Origin: Liolophura sinensis
Taxonomy: Eukaryota > Mollusca > Polyplacophora > Chitonida > Chitonidae
DNA: 64,000 nucleotides
Reading direction: 5' to 3'
Assembly (NCBI RefSeq): GCF_032854445.1
Contig: NC_088300.1
Location: forward strand, 11,747,191 to 11,811,190
The translations under genes and the position numbers were made by a program. Below, piece after piece: positions 1-14,500 of the stretch (positions are counted from its first letter, which is position 1; every line of letters begins with the position of its first letter). The notes under the pieces are model-generated. The model was not told the DNA's origin. It saw only the letters and a program-made list of their open reading frames with translations, and did not search any database.

Positions 1-2348
1 TAAGGGATAAAGAGGTAAATAGACAAGAATTCAGTGCCACTGGCTTTGTTAGCTTTTTTGTTAAATATGGTGATATCCATTCAGATCTCAGAATGTATAA
101 TGCTTGCTTGCATCTATTATTGTTGTAAACTTTTCACAACTTTTCATCTTGTATGTTACATGCTGAACTTAATTAAACCATATAATATAAACTTTAGGTA
201 ATTATATATAGGGCTGACAAATAGGCACACAAAACCAGCATGAAAAGATTGTGATAATTACACGTAGTTTACACAGGTTTTATCTTGCTAAAAAAGATAG
301 TGAATAACAATGAATTCAGGTTATACAACTTCATTTTACATTAGCTGGATAGGAAGTGGATAATAAGATTTCGCCTTACATATCAGTATGTACTATATGA
401 AGTGCTTTAAGGTACATGGTGTAGGAAAGAAATTCGTGTAATTCTTCTGGGATATAGCTTAAGTTTGTGATATGCTTGATGGCTCTATCATGATCCTGAT
501 GGCTATGTTTCTGTCTATAGATACAGAACCATTTAGGACTTGTTTGCCAGGTATACACTGTCCCGGATACAATTTCAGTCCTTGGGATGAGTACAATAAA
601 AGCCATTATAGAGCTGTGAGGGAGGACAGTCACTCCCACAGTATTGTGGTCAAACCTCAGCATTCATTTGAAATGTTTGGATGGGTCCTGGGACAATGCC
701 ACTAATAGCTAGTGGCCCTTTAAGGGAGCCCTCCACAAGAGGCCAGTCCTCCGTTGTTTGAGGTATCCCTTCCCCTCTGCAGACAGACTGTCCAGCAGCC
801 TGCAGTTGGATGCAGGGCCAGTTTCTCTGCCTGTCCCACACCCAGGACAACTGTGAGAACAGGACATTGCCAGACACACACATGCTCTAACACTCTGGAC
901 CGGAGACCCTCAGTCTCTTCCAACCTCACTGAGCAAACTTGTGCTGACAGTCTCTTTATTTATGCCAATAGAACACTTTAAAAAATCGCACTTAAAACTT
1001 CTTATTTATAATCGGTGCATGGGAAAATTATTGACTCCACTTTATTTGTCCCAGGGCAAAGTATGTAAATATTTAGTGGTCCTCACTGAAGCAGGTTCCA
1101 GCTTTTATGTATTAAATGGCAGAGACAATGACAGGTTTTCATGTATGTAACCACAGATTTTAGGCTTGTGGAGAATAGTTTATTGGCCACTGTTTGATTG
1201 CCAGAGGTCTGTCTGGATTTTAGTGATATATTATGCATGTTGGAGCAAGCACATTGAACTGCATAAAACTGTCTCTGTTTTTACCACTTGAAAACAGTTC
1301 ATTGTATTGAACCTTTTGCGGTTTGTGGATTGGTTATATAATTTGTGTAAAAGAATTAAGCAAATTTTAGAGATGTAAACCATTTTACTGTATTGTAAAT
1401 TTTAGTGTTTTATTAAATGATCAGTTGTAATGTCTCTCCTTGCTCGCGGAATGTTCATGGTTTCAGAATTTGTTTCTCTACATAAAGGAATTCGTCATCT
1501 TTTTCAGTCTGGCAAAGTTCTTAAGCTCAAGAAATGTGGTTTTGTCTTGTACAGTTCTAGATGTAAGGTTTCACTGGTACATTTCTTCAGCTTATGAAAT
1601 GAGATTTGTTCTTCATTGTGATGGAAGTTTATCTGGCCCAGGTCCTCAGCTTATGATATGAGTTTTGTCTAACACCTTGAATTTCCCTCATAGTTTCCTC
1701 CAACTGTACAGCTGAGACATATTGTGGGAAATGTGTTTCAGTTCTGTCAGTATTCTTAGTTACTCCAAATCAGAAATAGTCAGGACAAGCAAATGATTTT
1801 TCTGCCCATATGACTTTGCTTATACAGTAAGCTGCTTTTTTATCGTTGAAGCAGACATGAATTTTACTTTAAAGCTGCACGTGAATTATGAGTTGATAAG
1901 CAAATTTTTTAGTAGGTTAGGTGTTAATGTGCAGTGGCATGTGCAGTTAGCTGACAATCCCTAAACTATCCCCTGAGGTTCACAGGAGTCCTGGACTTCA
2001 GGGATATCTAGAACAGGAAATGCCTGTGGCCATGTTTGTCTCCCGGTGGTTTTCAGGAGGACGTTTGACTGACCTTAATATCATGCATGTATTTGAAAAT
2101 CAGATCAGCTTCAACGTAATACACGTAAATAAATTCAGGGTAGGTTAAGGTGTGGAGGACTCCCTGTGATATGTAGAACCCATCATAATGCATATAGGTC
2201 ACTAACTGGGTAGGTAGCATGTCTTCAGCCAGCCCTCTTCTTGATGTGTCCTTAGCCTCTGTACACACTGAGGTTTGTCAGGAACCTTGAAAGAGTGGTT
2301 GTTTCCTCCAGTCTCTGGCTGGTTGTTTGCACCTATAAACCGACTCCT

Positions 2349-2640
2349 ACTATGTGCACCTTGGGCCTCCGTGGCTCAGTTGGTTAGCGCAAAGCACAGC
2401 GTAAAGGACCCAGGAGCCTCTCACTAATGCAGTCGTTGTAATTTCAAGTCTAGCTCATGCTGGCTTCCTCTCTGGGCGTAAGTGGGAAGGTCTGCCAGCA
2501 GGCTGCGGATAGTTGTGGGTTTCCCCCAGGCTGTGCCTGGTTTCCTTCCACCATAATGCTGGCCCCTGTCGTATAAGTCAAATATTCTTGAGTGTGGCAA
2601 AAAACACCAATGAAATAAAATAAATAAATACTATGTCACC
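2349..2640 (+). mobile_element. Full-length tRNA-derived SINE (family A) with target-site duplication
   Basis: The body at about 2363-2629 opens with a tRNA-like head: an A-box-like TGGCTCAGTTGGTTAGCGC and a degenerate B box near 2438-2450. The family-A middle follows (GTGGGAAGGTCTGCCAGCA, then CATAATGCTGG) and then the tail TATTCTTGAGTGTGGC, CACCAAT and an AAATAAATAAA 3' end. ACTATGTGCACC at 2349-2360 and ACTATGTCACC at 2630-2640 flank it and look like a target-site duplication with one difference. This is the best intact reference copy on the plus strand. Confidence 0.88.
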
Positions 2641-4726
2641 TGTAAACCTGACACTTTCATCCTTGACCAAGTTACTCATTTTGCTTGATTCTGATGATCA
2701 AGTGATCTTAAAAAGCTATGTTGAGGTTTGTTTAGAAGATAGGATGATATCCTTCTAGAAAAATGTTAATTTTGGGAAAAAGAAGGAATGTTTTATGACG
2801 TTTATTGTCTGAAAAACACAGTTTTTTGAGCAAAATTTTAAGTCAAAGAGTACTCAAGTGCAACATCCTTGAGAACCATATTTCAGCTCTGATAATGAAT
2901 CATATAACCTGTTTGATGTAATAAAATACTGCAGACCTGTCAGTGAATAATTTGGATTTGATTAATAGAATGAATGAATGATTATGGTTTCACGCCACCT
3001 CAGCTGTATTGCAGCCATATCTTGGTGATTGACCAGTGGAAAAATAAAGACATGTTCCGTGGAAGCTGGCAGGATATTTTGGATATTATTAATGATTTAC
3101 TCTTTATAGAAATCCTTGTCATTGCCTTTTTTGCTATAACTGGAATTCAGTGCAAAAAGAAATTCCTGGACAAAACTCTGATTACCACCAGGCCTAGAAC
3201 TTGACAGCTGGAGTAAAACTCACATTTCGTGATTCCTAGCTGAGCAATTCAAGAAGATTCAAGTTAAGCCCTTCTTGTTTCATTATGCTGTATATCTTTT
3301 TTCTTCTGATCAGCCATTAACATTGAAAACATTTGCATGTTAAGTTCACTCTGGCCAAGGTAGCTGGTGTTTGTTAGCATGAAACTGGAAAAGTATGACC
3401 AGATCTTCCGTACAGCTAAATAAGAATTTGATGGACATGTTTGGACAAGTTGCTGGCCATTGACCAGTTAAGTTCAGTTTATCTTTTACAAGTTTTACAA
3501 GTCTTGTTCACCAAAAATTCAGGTACTGCTCTATGATTTAAACATCTTCAGCCAGAATGTCCACTTCATGCTATATACTGCTTTAATTTGGCAGTTTGCT
3601 TTTGTTTTTTGTATACATTTAGAATACAACTCCAAATGTTACTTCTTTATGACCTCTGCAGGATGAAAGGGTGATGTGATAGTGTGTTCACATAAGGTAC
3701 ATACGTCAACTTTGCACATGTCACTTCATCTCTTTGTTGATAAACCATATAAAGTATTTACTTCAGTTATGCTAGCAGTTAGGTTCAAGAAAGCGAGGTT
3801 GTCATTTTGAAACCATGCATGTGTGATAGAGTTGTAAACAGAGATGTGTGTGTCCTGTGGCTTAAGATCTGGTGTCAAAGGCAGACACCCTCTTACTTAA
3901 GACATATTTCTCTTTGTGGACTCGGCACTGTTTGTTTTGAAGAATAGCACAAATTATTATGGCTGTTGTAAACATTGTAAGAATGGAAATGAAATCAGTA
4001 AAATATTGATCTTAAGAGCTTTATTATTATTATCCCAAAGTATAACTTCACCAAAAAAAACTTTCCTTAACTGATTTTTTTAAAATGATGATCCACTGAC
4101 AGGAAATTTTTACATGTGACAAATGATGAGATGTAAGACCACATTTTGGCATTTTTCAGATTATCCATGAATAAACTTCATGGTACTACCCAGTCAGCAA
4201 CAGTTTATGTTTTCCTCTATACTTTTAGTCATGTACATCCAACCCTTGATTTAATTGACAATTGAGCCTGCACACAGATTCTGTTATCTCTCTTGTGCTT
4301 TAGTGAAACCTGAATACTATTTTGATATGTGCACATTTTTCGAGACCAAATATTTCAGAAATCTGTATGGTATCATAGACTGGGTAATTCCATCTCTGTC
4401 CTGCTCTGATTATGGTGAAGATCTTCTCATGAGGCGACACAAATATTGGTGTTATCAGTGGTGTATATACCCAACCTGACATGCCTGTTGGGAAGACATC
4501 AGCTTGTGTGTGAACAGTGTACAAGCTGGTGGTTAATTTGTTTGGACGGTAGCTGTAGCACATTCCACATTGTGCAGCCAGACCTGCACCATGGACAAGT
4601 TCACATAGATTTAATTTCAAACATTCCTTGTGTTTTGGCTGAGTCTTATAGATCAGCTTTGCCTGGCCATACAGAATTGTAGGTCCTCTAAAGTTTCTGC
4701 CTGTGGGTATAACCGCTGTTTGCATG

Positions 4727-4885
4727 TAATTCGGCCGTACGTGGGAAGGTCTTCTAGCAACCTGTGGATGGTCATGAATTTCCCCTGGGCTCTGGCCGGT
4801 TTCCTTGCAGCATAATGCTGGCCACTGTCATAAAAGTGAAATATTCTTGAGTACGGCATAAAACACCAATTAAATAAATAAATAT
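4727..4885 (+). mobile_element. 5'-truncated family-A SINE
   Basis: The copy starts within the family-A middle (CGGCCGTACGTGGGAAGGTC) and runs through GGCTCTGGCCGGTTTCC, CATAATGCTGGCC and GAAATATTCTTGAGTACGGC to an AAATAAATAAATA end. The tRNA-like head is missing, as expected of 5' truncation in target-primed reverse transcription. Confidence 0.82.
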
Positions 4886-7800
4886 AACCCCAGAATTTGA
4901 AGTTGTTGTCTATCTGCTGTAGTGAAGATAAACGTAACCTTTAGATACTCGTCTACTTCTGATCATATCAAATCTGCCTCCTTCAAAGCCTTCTTGCATC
5001 TGTTGCTTGTTTTTATGTGTGGATTTGAGATAAGACATGCGGTATGTGATGCCCTTGCACTTGATGCCAGGCAGATTTCATGGTGTACATAGCAAGCTTG
5101 CATATTTGAAAGTTCAGCAGATTGCAAGCATTTTGTTTTTTTCTAAAAAAAATTATGTTATGTAACTGTTCTTGATGTTTGCATCTTTTTTTGACAATGT
5201 GAGTGTGAATCAAATGTATGCCCTCCGCCCCCTACCCCAATATAACTGGCTAAGGAAATGAAGGAGAAAGGCAATTTAACTTTGTTCACTTAAAATGCGA
5301 GTGAAGTCAAAATCAAGGTTAAATCTAAAGTTAGAGAAAGGTTGACATTATCTCACAAATATGCTTTTATGGATGAATAATCCGTAAGTTATGTTAAAGT
5401 TGTATCTTAAAAGCTTCAAGTAGGAATAGAGATATATGAATCTGAAAGCTTTTGAGTTCATGTGGCACTTGCATATATAATTTTCCCGTTTAGACAATTC
5501 TTAATGTTTACAAGTACAATTGAGTAGTTTGCGTTTAGAAGGGCTGATCATTTCATGTACATACTGAGTTCCCTCACTTTATAATTAACCTGTCTGGATG
5601 CCTTATGGGTGCCAGCTGTTTGGTAATGTCACCAGGGGTTATTACCTTTGTCAGTCATGATTCAAATTGCTAAGTGTTGAGGTACATAACCAACTGTTAG
5701 CCCTGTGCCACAGTAAACCATGAGATATGCCCCAGAGATAGTGGCCCGTATTGTGGGGGACATATCTAAGATGTTTGGGTGGGCTGGGGGCTGTGTTGTC
5801 TACAGTAGACTAATGGTACAGCTGCTTTGAGTCATTGAGATACCCTTGGGCTTACTGGGTTCAGAGCCTCTTTTTTTACCTATCTCCTATTGCACAAGTG
5901 AAGAGCATCCTTTGATTCTACCTGGCAGTGCATGGGGCGCTGTGTCAGCAGGGGATGGCCTTTAAACTTAAAAACACACATACCAAAACTCATTTTTCTA
6001 CTAGCCGATTGCCATGGAAACGGTGTACTCAGCCAGACAATTCCAGAACTATTGCTCCTGCCATGCCAAAAGTGTTTTCCTGTGTAAATAATAACAGCAT
6101 GAAGATGAGAGCTGTAGCAGACAAAAAAAATGGCACAAAACTCCATGGCATAGGTGTGTTGGTTAGGAGCTGGCACACAGAGCCACCTTTCCAGGTTAGG
6201 TTTCACCACTTGCTGCACATATTCCTCACCTTTCCTCCTAAAGTTTCCACAACATAGCAGGCAGATAGCTGAAAGATGAGTCTGCTCAGTGGCCAACAGT
6301 GGAGATGGCACCCTGCTACAACAACAGGCTATCTCTTGTGGGAAAATTCTGATATGGGCATGGGGGAAGACCTAGATTAAAATGCTGAGAAACAGACCAG
6401 TTGGCTCAGTATAATTTCTTACAAGCACCTGGGTATAACTTGATACAGGAAACAAGTGGATATTGGAAATGAAAAACGAACAGGACTAATTCTGAAGGGA
6501 TTCATGTTTTTGCTATATTACCTCGTTCTTAATACCAGGCTTAATCCATGAAATCATGATATCCATGCACCCTTCTGGATTTGAATATACATGTACTTCT
6601 TAACTCACTGCCACAATTGACCAGAGGTGTTTCATCATAGCAGGTAGCGTTATTCTGTCTGTCTGTTCCTTAATCCTCTGCCTCATAAAGACAACAATTC
6701 TTAAACTCATAAAGTCAAGATTACCATATTTGTACCACACATCCACTTAGTTATTAAAAAAGCACCCCTGTCATTTTCAGCTGTTTTCGCCATTGATCAT
6801 ATAGGTAGCTCCACACATGTTTATACACCTGATTCTGTTACTTAAAGGAGATCCTCAACAACTTTATTTTCACACTAAAGTTCCCAGGATACAATATTTA
6901 TGGCACATATTTATATTTATGGTCTGTGAGCTGCATTTAAAAAAGATAATATGTTAATTAGTTCCATTTTTAAAAACCAATAAAGCTGGATCATCTGACT
7001 GTCTTGTCTGTTGTGGAGCCCTTGACAGGTGAAGATTTGCTGGAATTATGTAGTGAAGAAACGACAAGCAACAGTTCATTTCTTGAAAAAGAATCAGTGT
7101 GATGCTCCGTTTTACACTATTTTGGTCGAGGAATGTTAAGTAACTTGCACAGTATTTTTAACTCCTCGTTAAGGAAAAAAGTACTTTATAGATTTAAGCG
7201 CAAATTGAAAGGAGCTTCATACACACTTTTTTACGTGGCCAAGAAGAGATAAAAATCCCTTATACCAGTAAATGTACATGTTCCATGTAGTCTCTACCAT
7301 GTGGATCTTCTTCATAATTGAGAAGGTTTTATTCTTGGCAAAGTTTTTAATTGCCTCTTTTGTATTACAAAGAAGACTTTTTTGCTGTAAGAGCAAGGTC
7401 CTAATGAGTTCTGTTTCAAAAGTGAAATATTGTTGAAATTTCTATTTGATTCACTCATAAATATGCCCTTCTAGTGGATCTTAAAATGACATTACACAAG
7501 TAAAACAAAACAGAATTTGATCATGTCAAGGCAGATTAAAAGAAACAACAAATAATATAATGAAATATTTGAGAAGAACTGTGGAAGTAGACCTAAAACA
7601 TTTGTTTGTAAGTGATAAATTCATAAATCCAATTTCAATGACTAATTCTTACTACACTATAGTGTGTGCCATGTTAGAGCAACCAAAAAAACATAATGTT
7701 GCGTCACCATATGCGAATATAGTTAAAAGGCAAAACAGGGTACAGGTGATGTAAGCAGAAACACTTGCGTCCTGAGGTTGTAGAAATAACTTGTGCCTTA

Positions 7801-9660
7801 TTAGTTAAAATTGATAATGTAGCGACACTTTTTATTTTCTTACAGCAAAAAAGTGTGCATGAATTTGAAAATTTTTAACTATGATGTCTCAAAAGCAAAA
7901 AGGTATGCCTCTTAAACTGCATGTCTGATGCCTAATCAGTGGACACATACATTTAATCTGGTATTATCTTTTCTTTTATAATATACTAGTTTAGGTAAAA
8001 TTGACATAGCTTGCATGGCCTGGAAATTAACATCCAGCTTATATCTCGAGCCAAACCCCCTTTGTTTCTGGACACATGGATAGAGTGGAGTACCTCCGTG
8101 GTAAACTGACAGACATGCTAAAGGCATTGCCATGCTGAGTTTTCATTGGGCTGTCAATTGTATATATAACTTTCTGTAAGCTGACAGTTTAAGCACAGAG
8201 AGCTCTATGCCCAGGCTGTCTGTTGGTGTATAGTTGAGGGGTGATAGATGATTTCAGATTTACCCTTCTCTGATAGTGTCCACTTTGGTGGTCTTACATC
8301 TACATCCTCTGTTTGAGAGCTGGCCTCGCTTGCTTTTCTGGGTTCTAGTTCTGTCAGGTTTCCATGCAGATCTCAGGCCATAATAGTGAAAAACACGAAA
8401 TGAATTGTAGAATGGTTTTCTCTCCAGAAATAGGGATTTAAGTGATGAAATCCACAGACTTCCAGAAGCATGGCATCTGAATCCCAGAAGTGCTTAGCAG
8501 GTTCTGGTCGGCAAAAAAAATCTGTCATCAGTAATGGAAATTTTGTTCTCCTGGGACATACTGCTAAAAAGGAAACACATGTAATAAATTTCACATAATA
8601 CAACTGTAACCTTTCTGTTAATTTTTTTAATATGGACTTGACTCTAAGCTAATGAATACAAGTGACAGGTGTAGAACAGAATTTTAAAGATTCTGTTCAT
8701 GCATGCATGTATCCAAAAACAAGACTGGAGCGCTAGTTGTAAAGTGTGGTGGAATATCCATGACAAGCTATTGAAATCACATTTGCCGCACACACACACG
8801 CTTTTCCTTATTGAAAGAGAATCCAGGTGCCATTCATCAAGAATATACTCTGGTTTTCTGTTGAGAAGGATTTCAAAAGCAGTTGTTTGTCCATTACTGT
8901 GGTTGAAAGCCAGGTTTAAGAAATAAGATCAGGTTAATTTGTCCAATGTGGTCAAGTTTGTTAAGCCTTTCGCTTATTTCACGTTAGGTGCATGCAAAAC
9001 ATGTGAAATGTGTAAATCATTGTTGAATACCTCAACATCTGTTCGTAATGTAAATCTGTATTAATGGCTTTTGGTTTAAGAATGCATACATGCATTGCAT
9101 TTATGTGCACATTGCAGCTGGAGTTGTTCCCCTTGAATTAGTAGAATTCCACATAAATTATCGGTCTCTGTTTGGTATCTCCAAAACAAGTTGACCTTTT
9201 ATCACCACTTTATACATGTACTTCAGGTATGGAATGTGTCAAGGGAATTGTAACTACTATTACTACTACTACTATTGTAGTCTATTTTTTTCAGGGAGTC
9301 AGATTCACTTTCAAAATTTCCTTTAGCCAGTGACTCGTAACAACCCAAGATCTACACATTGACTTGTTGCAACGTCAGTATTATTACAAGGAAATTGCAG
9401 TTAGAATACATTTTCTGATTCATAATGTTAACCTCTGTAATCTTAGTTTCGACACCGAGATTTCACTGCCCAGGACATCATAATTCTTCAAAAGCAAGTT
9501 GCATGCTGGACAATGGGCAGGGAGAGTAATTTGTTTTACAATGGCTGCACCAACAAGCGGTTAGAACAAACTCCACACAATAACATAGCCTACACTACAC
9601 TTTCTGGAAATGGACTACTTGGCTATAATTTCCTTACATCCATCTCTAAATCCATACCTG

Positions 9661-9775
9661 TACATGAGAAGGTCTGTCAACAACCTGCGGATGGGCGTGG
9701 GTTTTTCCTGGGCTCTACCTGATTTCCTACCACCCTAATGCTGGCCACCGTCGTATAAGTGAAATATTCTTGCAT
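9661..9775 (+). mobile_element. Fragment of family-A SINE
   Basis: It has the middle segment GAGAAGGTCTGTCAACAACC, then TAATGCTGGCCACCGTCGTA and GTGAAATATTCTTG. It lacks both the tRNA head and the AT-rich 3' end, so it is an old, doubly truncated copy. Confidence 0.7.
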
Positions 9776-11096
9776 TGGGGATATGGCACTGACTTGCGAA
9801 CTTGCGCTGAAAGCGTCACGTGATAATGGGCTGTCATGTCAAAAAAACCTATTAGCTCTCGTTAGTCAGTGTGGTTTCTTATAGTGGATATACAGATACT
9901 GATACAATAAATTAGATTTTGCGGTTTGTTCAAGTGTTTAACTGATGTATTTTGAAACACATTTATGTGTAGGGAACTGAGAATGGCTGCCAGTGTCAAA
10001 AAGCGTACACGTTGGGCAGAATACTACAGTAACTTGTCAGAGTGAGCTGTCAAGAGAAAGTGATTGCTTGAAGAAATATATTGTGACTTATTATTATTTT
10101 TCCTTAGTAAAGTCACATTTATTACAAAAATATCTTCTCAAAATCTGAATGAAAGAGTCTGTTATCAGTCAGAAGGTCCTGCTATGTTTGGTAAATTCTC
10201 TGATGTCGGTAGAGCCAGCTAGGCCCAATGGTTACACCCATGAAGGACAACGTCGAGCAGGGCCGCTAAAACACGACGCTTGTGTCCACGAACATCGCCT
10301 TGACCGAGCGCCAAACTAAAAGAAACATTGGCCTTCTGAACATGGAACATGTTTCTCGTTGTCACATCGTTTAATTCCGATGGTATGGGAGAGGTTTTGT
10401 GACATCGCTCTAGATAGCTGTAACAAGGCAAACTGGCGTAACCAGATAAGTGGCTGGGTACTGGCAATTATTAGCTATTTATTTTGTTAATAAGTGGTGC
10501 AGAGTTTTTTAAAATATTTTTAGAACATTTCTGGAATACTACTTTATTAATTAATTCAGCTTTAGTGGTTGACTTCATGTTCACTTCAACATTATGTCAT
10601 ACTAAAATGTGTAAAGAATTTTAAATATAACAGCAATCGATAGCACTGTAGGTAACTGGTGTCGCTCTCCATCAAAACTCTGCCCAATATCCAGCATGCC
10701 ACTGGTTTTTTAATAATTATGATGTCACATGATGCAATGGGTTCTTGCCCTCAAAACCCAGCTTAGGGATTTTAACATTGTGAAGTAGAAAAAATGTTGT
10801 AACTTCATTTTCCTTGAAATAATACAGTCTTCCAACATATTCATGTGTAGATGTCCCTTGTGTTGCTGACTAAAAGCAATTTTGGTAGCAAGTATGACTG
10901 ATTTTACAGAAAGCTGAGTATAGGCAACTGGATAAAAGAAGTAAGACTTAAGCTTTGGATATGTAAAAATTTGTTATAATTAATCTTGCCTTTCAGCTTT
11001 TAATTTTGATTTGTGTAGCTTTTCTTTTTCTTCCCACAACATTTTATTGTGGTTGAAGGGTGTTTCTCTGTCCTTAGAGTATTTATTAATTCTTCT

Positions 11097-11352
11097 CTCC
11101 ATGGCTCAGTTGGTAAGCATGCTAGCGCAGTGTAATGACCCAGGAGCCTCTCACCAATGCCGTCGCTCTGAGTTCAAGTCCATCTCATGCTGGCTTCCTC
11201 TCCATTCGTACGTGGGAAGGTCTGTCAGCAACCTGCAGATGGTTGTGGGTTTCCCCCGGGCTCTGCCCGTTTTCCTCCCGCCATAATGCTGGCCGCTGTC
11301 GTATAAGTAAAATATTGTTGAGTACGGCACAAAACACCAATCCAATAAATAA
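11097..11352 (+). mobile_element. Near full-length family-A SINE
   Basis: The head carries ATGGCTCAGTTGGTAAGC and a B-box-like GAGTTCAAGTCC. The middle and tail follow (GTACGTGGGAAGGTCTGTCA, TTTCCCCCGGGCTCTGCCC, GTTGAGTACGGC, CCAATAAATAAATAA). The flanks TTAATTCTTCTC and AATAATTCTCTT may be a worn target duplication. It ends about 245 bases before the first unc-79 exon seen. Confidence 0.85.
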
Positions 11353-11597
11353 ATAATTCTCTTGAACATACATGTGCAGAAGCATATTGGTGCCACAGTG
11401 GGAATAAATTATAGGGAAAGAGTTAAAATTTAAGGATGAACGAAAAATGAAAAAGTTTTTGTGGGGAAAAAACTAAACGTTTTCCCCAAATTTTTATTTC
11501 ACCATTACACCTAAAAGCTTTTGCACGATACTTATGTGAACGTAGTGATGTGTAATTCTGCTCCTTAACCAGTGACTTGTGTGTTGTATGTTTGCAG

Positions 11598-14500
11598 TGC
11601 CTGTGCCAGTGTCTGGAGTTCCAGTTTGACACAGTGATTGCTGATCGGGTGATGATACTACAGCGTCTCCGACTGCTGGCCAGCACTCTTCCCACCCAGC
11701 CTATCCTCACCTGGGAGTTCTTCCTCAACCGCTTTGACACTCTATCCCTAGAGGCTCAGCTCGACCTGGAGAGTAACGGTGATATACAGTACCCCACAGG
11801 TAACCCAGCAACCTACCCAGCTATGTCAGTTCACACACATGGTGCCCAGTGTGTTTCAGTCTGTTTTTGGCTTGTGAAACTTGGTATGAAATATGTCTAT
11901 ACTTGTGAGATAGTGATTGGGACTTAGTGTAATGTGTGTTGTTATTGAGAATTCAGATCTCAATGGAGAAGGAAGAAGTATTCATTAATCCAGAAGCCCA
12001 TTTCCTAGAAGTATGCAACTTACCTATATCTAGTCTCCACGGCACATTACACATGTTATGTCATCTGTAGAAGCTCACGTCACCTGGTGAAGAAATATGC
12101 CCACCTCTTGGGCGGAAATTGTGAACTGAATCATAAGAAATCTAATTGCAAATGGCTGCTACAAGAACTGGCCACACATTGAAACCGATTCTCCTTGTAG
12201 TATAACTACAATTTCAATAATTATTGTAGGTATGCAGTTATAAGCCCATTGACTATTTTTATATTTCCAAGCAACTTTAAAACAATTGCTGTCAAAAGAC
12301 ATTGTTGTCCTTTTACAAAACTATCTGCTTTCGTAATTTTTTTAAGTGTATTTCATTTCAACCACGTTTGGATCCCACCATGCATCAGCCGTTTCTCAAA
12401 CGTTAGCTGCGCAGTAGAGAGAAAAAAAAGATACATGGCTGTGCATATATGTCCCATAATGTGTTAGAGATGGAAGAAAAGTGTAAAAGGCCGTGGAGAC
12501 TAGATATAGGGAAGTTGGATACTTATAGGTGATGAACTTTTGATTAAACATGTATTATATTCAAAATTTTTATATTCAATTTTATCAAAAATTGTAACAT
12601 GTATGAGACAACGGGTTTCAAACTGGAACATTCTGAGATTTTATACTACGTGTATTGTATTATGGAATGCCCAGAAACATAATCTATATGTATATCACAA
12701 GAATAAACATTAAACTGTTCATCTGGTCAATGAATTATGAAACACTGAAACTTCCAACATCCTTCTCAGTAGCTATTACAGTCCTTCTGCTGCAAACCGT
12801 GTGGGTATAATCTGTCAGATGGCCATGGAGCCACGTGCTAGATGTTGGCATGTAACCTACATGTACATGGATTGCTTTTTGTCCCCTGGCTGATCTAATA
12901 GTACACATCCGTCTATCTGATACTCCCAACAACTAACAACTGTCTTGTCACTCTACATTTGGTCAAGTACATGTATGTAAATTCTCACCGTTTGCTGTAC
13001 TGTTAAATTTGTCCTCTATGATGTATAGCAAGTGATCATATATGTTACATTTCAACATGTCTCATGGAGCATGAAAATGAACTCTTTCACAAGGCTGTAT
13101 CTCCATCCATGTCTGACCACATTAGGATTAACATCACTACCTTCAGTTTCATCTCAGTATAACGTTGTCATTTTGTCTCTGTATTTTTACATAATACTAA
13201 CATTTCATTATCTTCAATTCTGCCCAAGTTTTGTATTCATTTATTTTATTTTAACTTTGCACATTCATTAAAGTCATGTAAAACTTTAATGTTTCACATT
13301 GACCAGTGCTGCACAGCATCTTAACATGGTATTAAAAGCTGCGTTCACACAGGGTGATTGTGGATTCCACCTGTCAGATTTGACATGCTCTTCCATGCGG
13401 TTGTAGTATTCAGCAAATCAGATCGTCTGAACACGGCTAACAGAGCTGATTGATTTGTATTCCACTTGTCGAACGTGTGGAGTTGATACGACGATCTCGT
13501 CTTGTGAATGTGGCTTTTATGATTCTTTAAAAAACACTTAAAAACTGTGAGCTAACTCCTGAGACATATCATAAAAATTCACATGACTTCTGATGTAAAT
13601 CTAATAAATACATGTATGTACAGTATTAGAAAGTTCACTGGCAAATCTTTTTATCCAATCAGCGACTGGCATATATTATGCCCTGGCACAGGGCCGGATT
13701 AAACGCTTGGGGTCGAGTGAGTATGAGTTATCTCCCCAAAAAGTGGTGTCGGACCCTGTAACTCTCCTTATACATGTATTTATATATACATTTTACTGTT
13801 TCCTCTTCAGCACCTACATGTAATAGCATTCACCTTATAGGGAGGAGATGTAGTGGAAAGCTTTGGGGAGCAGAAGTGAGCAGTGGGGAAATGTATTTAG
13901 GCTTTTGTGTTCAGTTCACCTATAAAATCTCCCCTATTTAATATTTGGTTGCACAACTCACCAATCTCTCTGTAATTTAAAATTGGGCCTGCTGCAGATT
14001 TTCCACATGAAGCCACACATTTCTGTGTTTTGATTCAGTAAATTTACACAAAGTCATGCATATAGCTGGTTTCCACTGAGAGTGTTTAAGATTTTCATTT
14101 GCAGAACACCTTGTTCTAAAATTTAGATTCTTCCACATGTTTTTTGTGAGGAAAATCTGTAGTATGAATCTGCTGTTTAAGCTTTGTTTTGCAGAAAAAG
14201 TAGCCTTAACATTACTAGAAGTTTCATCCCTTATCCTACTAACAAATTTTTAGCTTAATATCGCTTATTCATTGTAGTAGTGCTGAATAAATGATGGCTA
14301 GACATGATATATTGTGAACTTATTCTTGTAGCAGTCAAGCAAATATGCTTTTAAATTTGACCTGAGGATAAGAAGGAATAAAGAACAAAGTGATCTAAGC
14401 AACAAGGATGTTATTAACACTACAGTGAAAGCCTCCATATAAGCTTATATACTGCAAATGTAATTTATAATTTTTAAAAGGCCTGCACATACTAAACATC

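Larger units (their letters stand above)
1..11597 (+). other. Non-coding stretch, probably a long unc-79 intron
   Basis: No exon with recognisable protein similarity was found here on either strand. The first unc-79 exon seen begins at 11598 in phase 0 and corresponds to the middle of the family protein, so roughly the first thousand residues must be encoded upstream of the window. This stretch is therefore inferred to be intron. It holds four SINE copies (listed separately) and a short TAC/TAT-rich microsatellite near 9255-9276. Some open frames exist, for example 4300-4725 and 5880-6311 on the minus strand, but they resemble no family and lack splice context. A small missed exon cannot be excluded. 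Confidence 0.55.

Noticed and set aside
2363-2440. tRNA gene
   Set aside because: The A- and B-box-like sequences belong to a SINE head. No cloverleaf with a proper acceptor stem could be formed by eye, and the same head recurs with SINE bodies elsewhere.
4300-4725. 141-codon minus-strand open frame
   Set aside because: No recognisable motif. The right end runs up to a SINE and the plus strand is also partly open, so it is likely a chance frame.
5880-6311. 143-codon open frame on the minus strand (and a 109-codon frame on plus over the same DNA)
   Set aside because: No resemblance to any family, no splice or start context, both strands open over the same stretch, inside a presumed intron.
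13689-13758. 70-bp palindromic MITE (CAGGGCCGGA ... TCGGACCCTG)
   Set aside because: Ends match over only about ten bases with mismatches and no target duplication is seen; too short to call.
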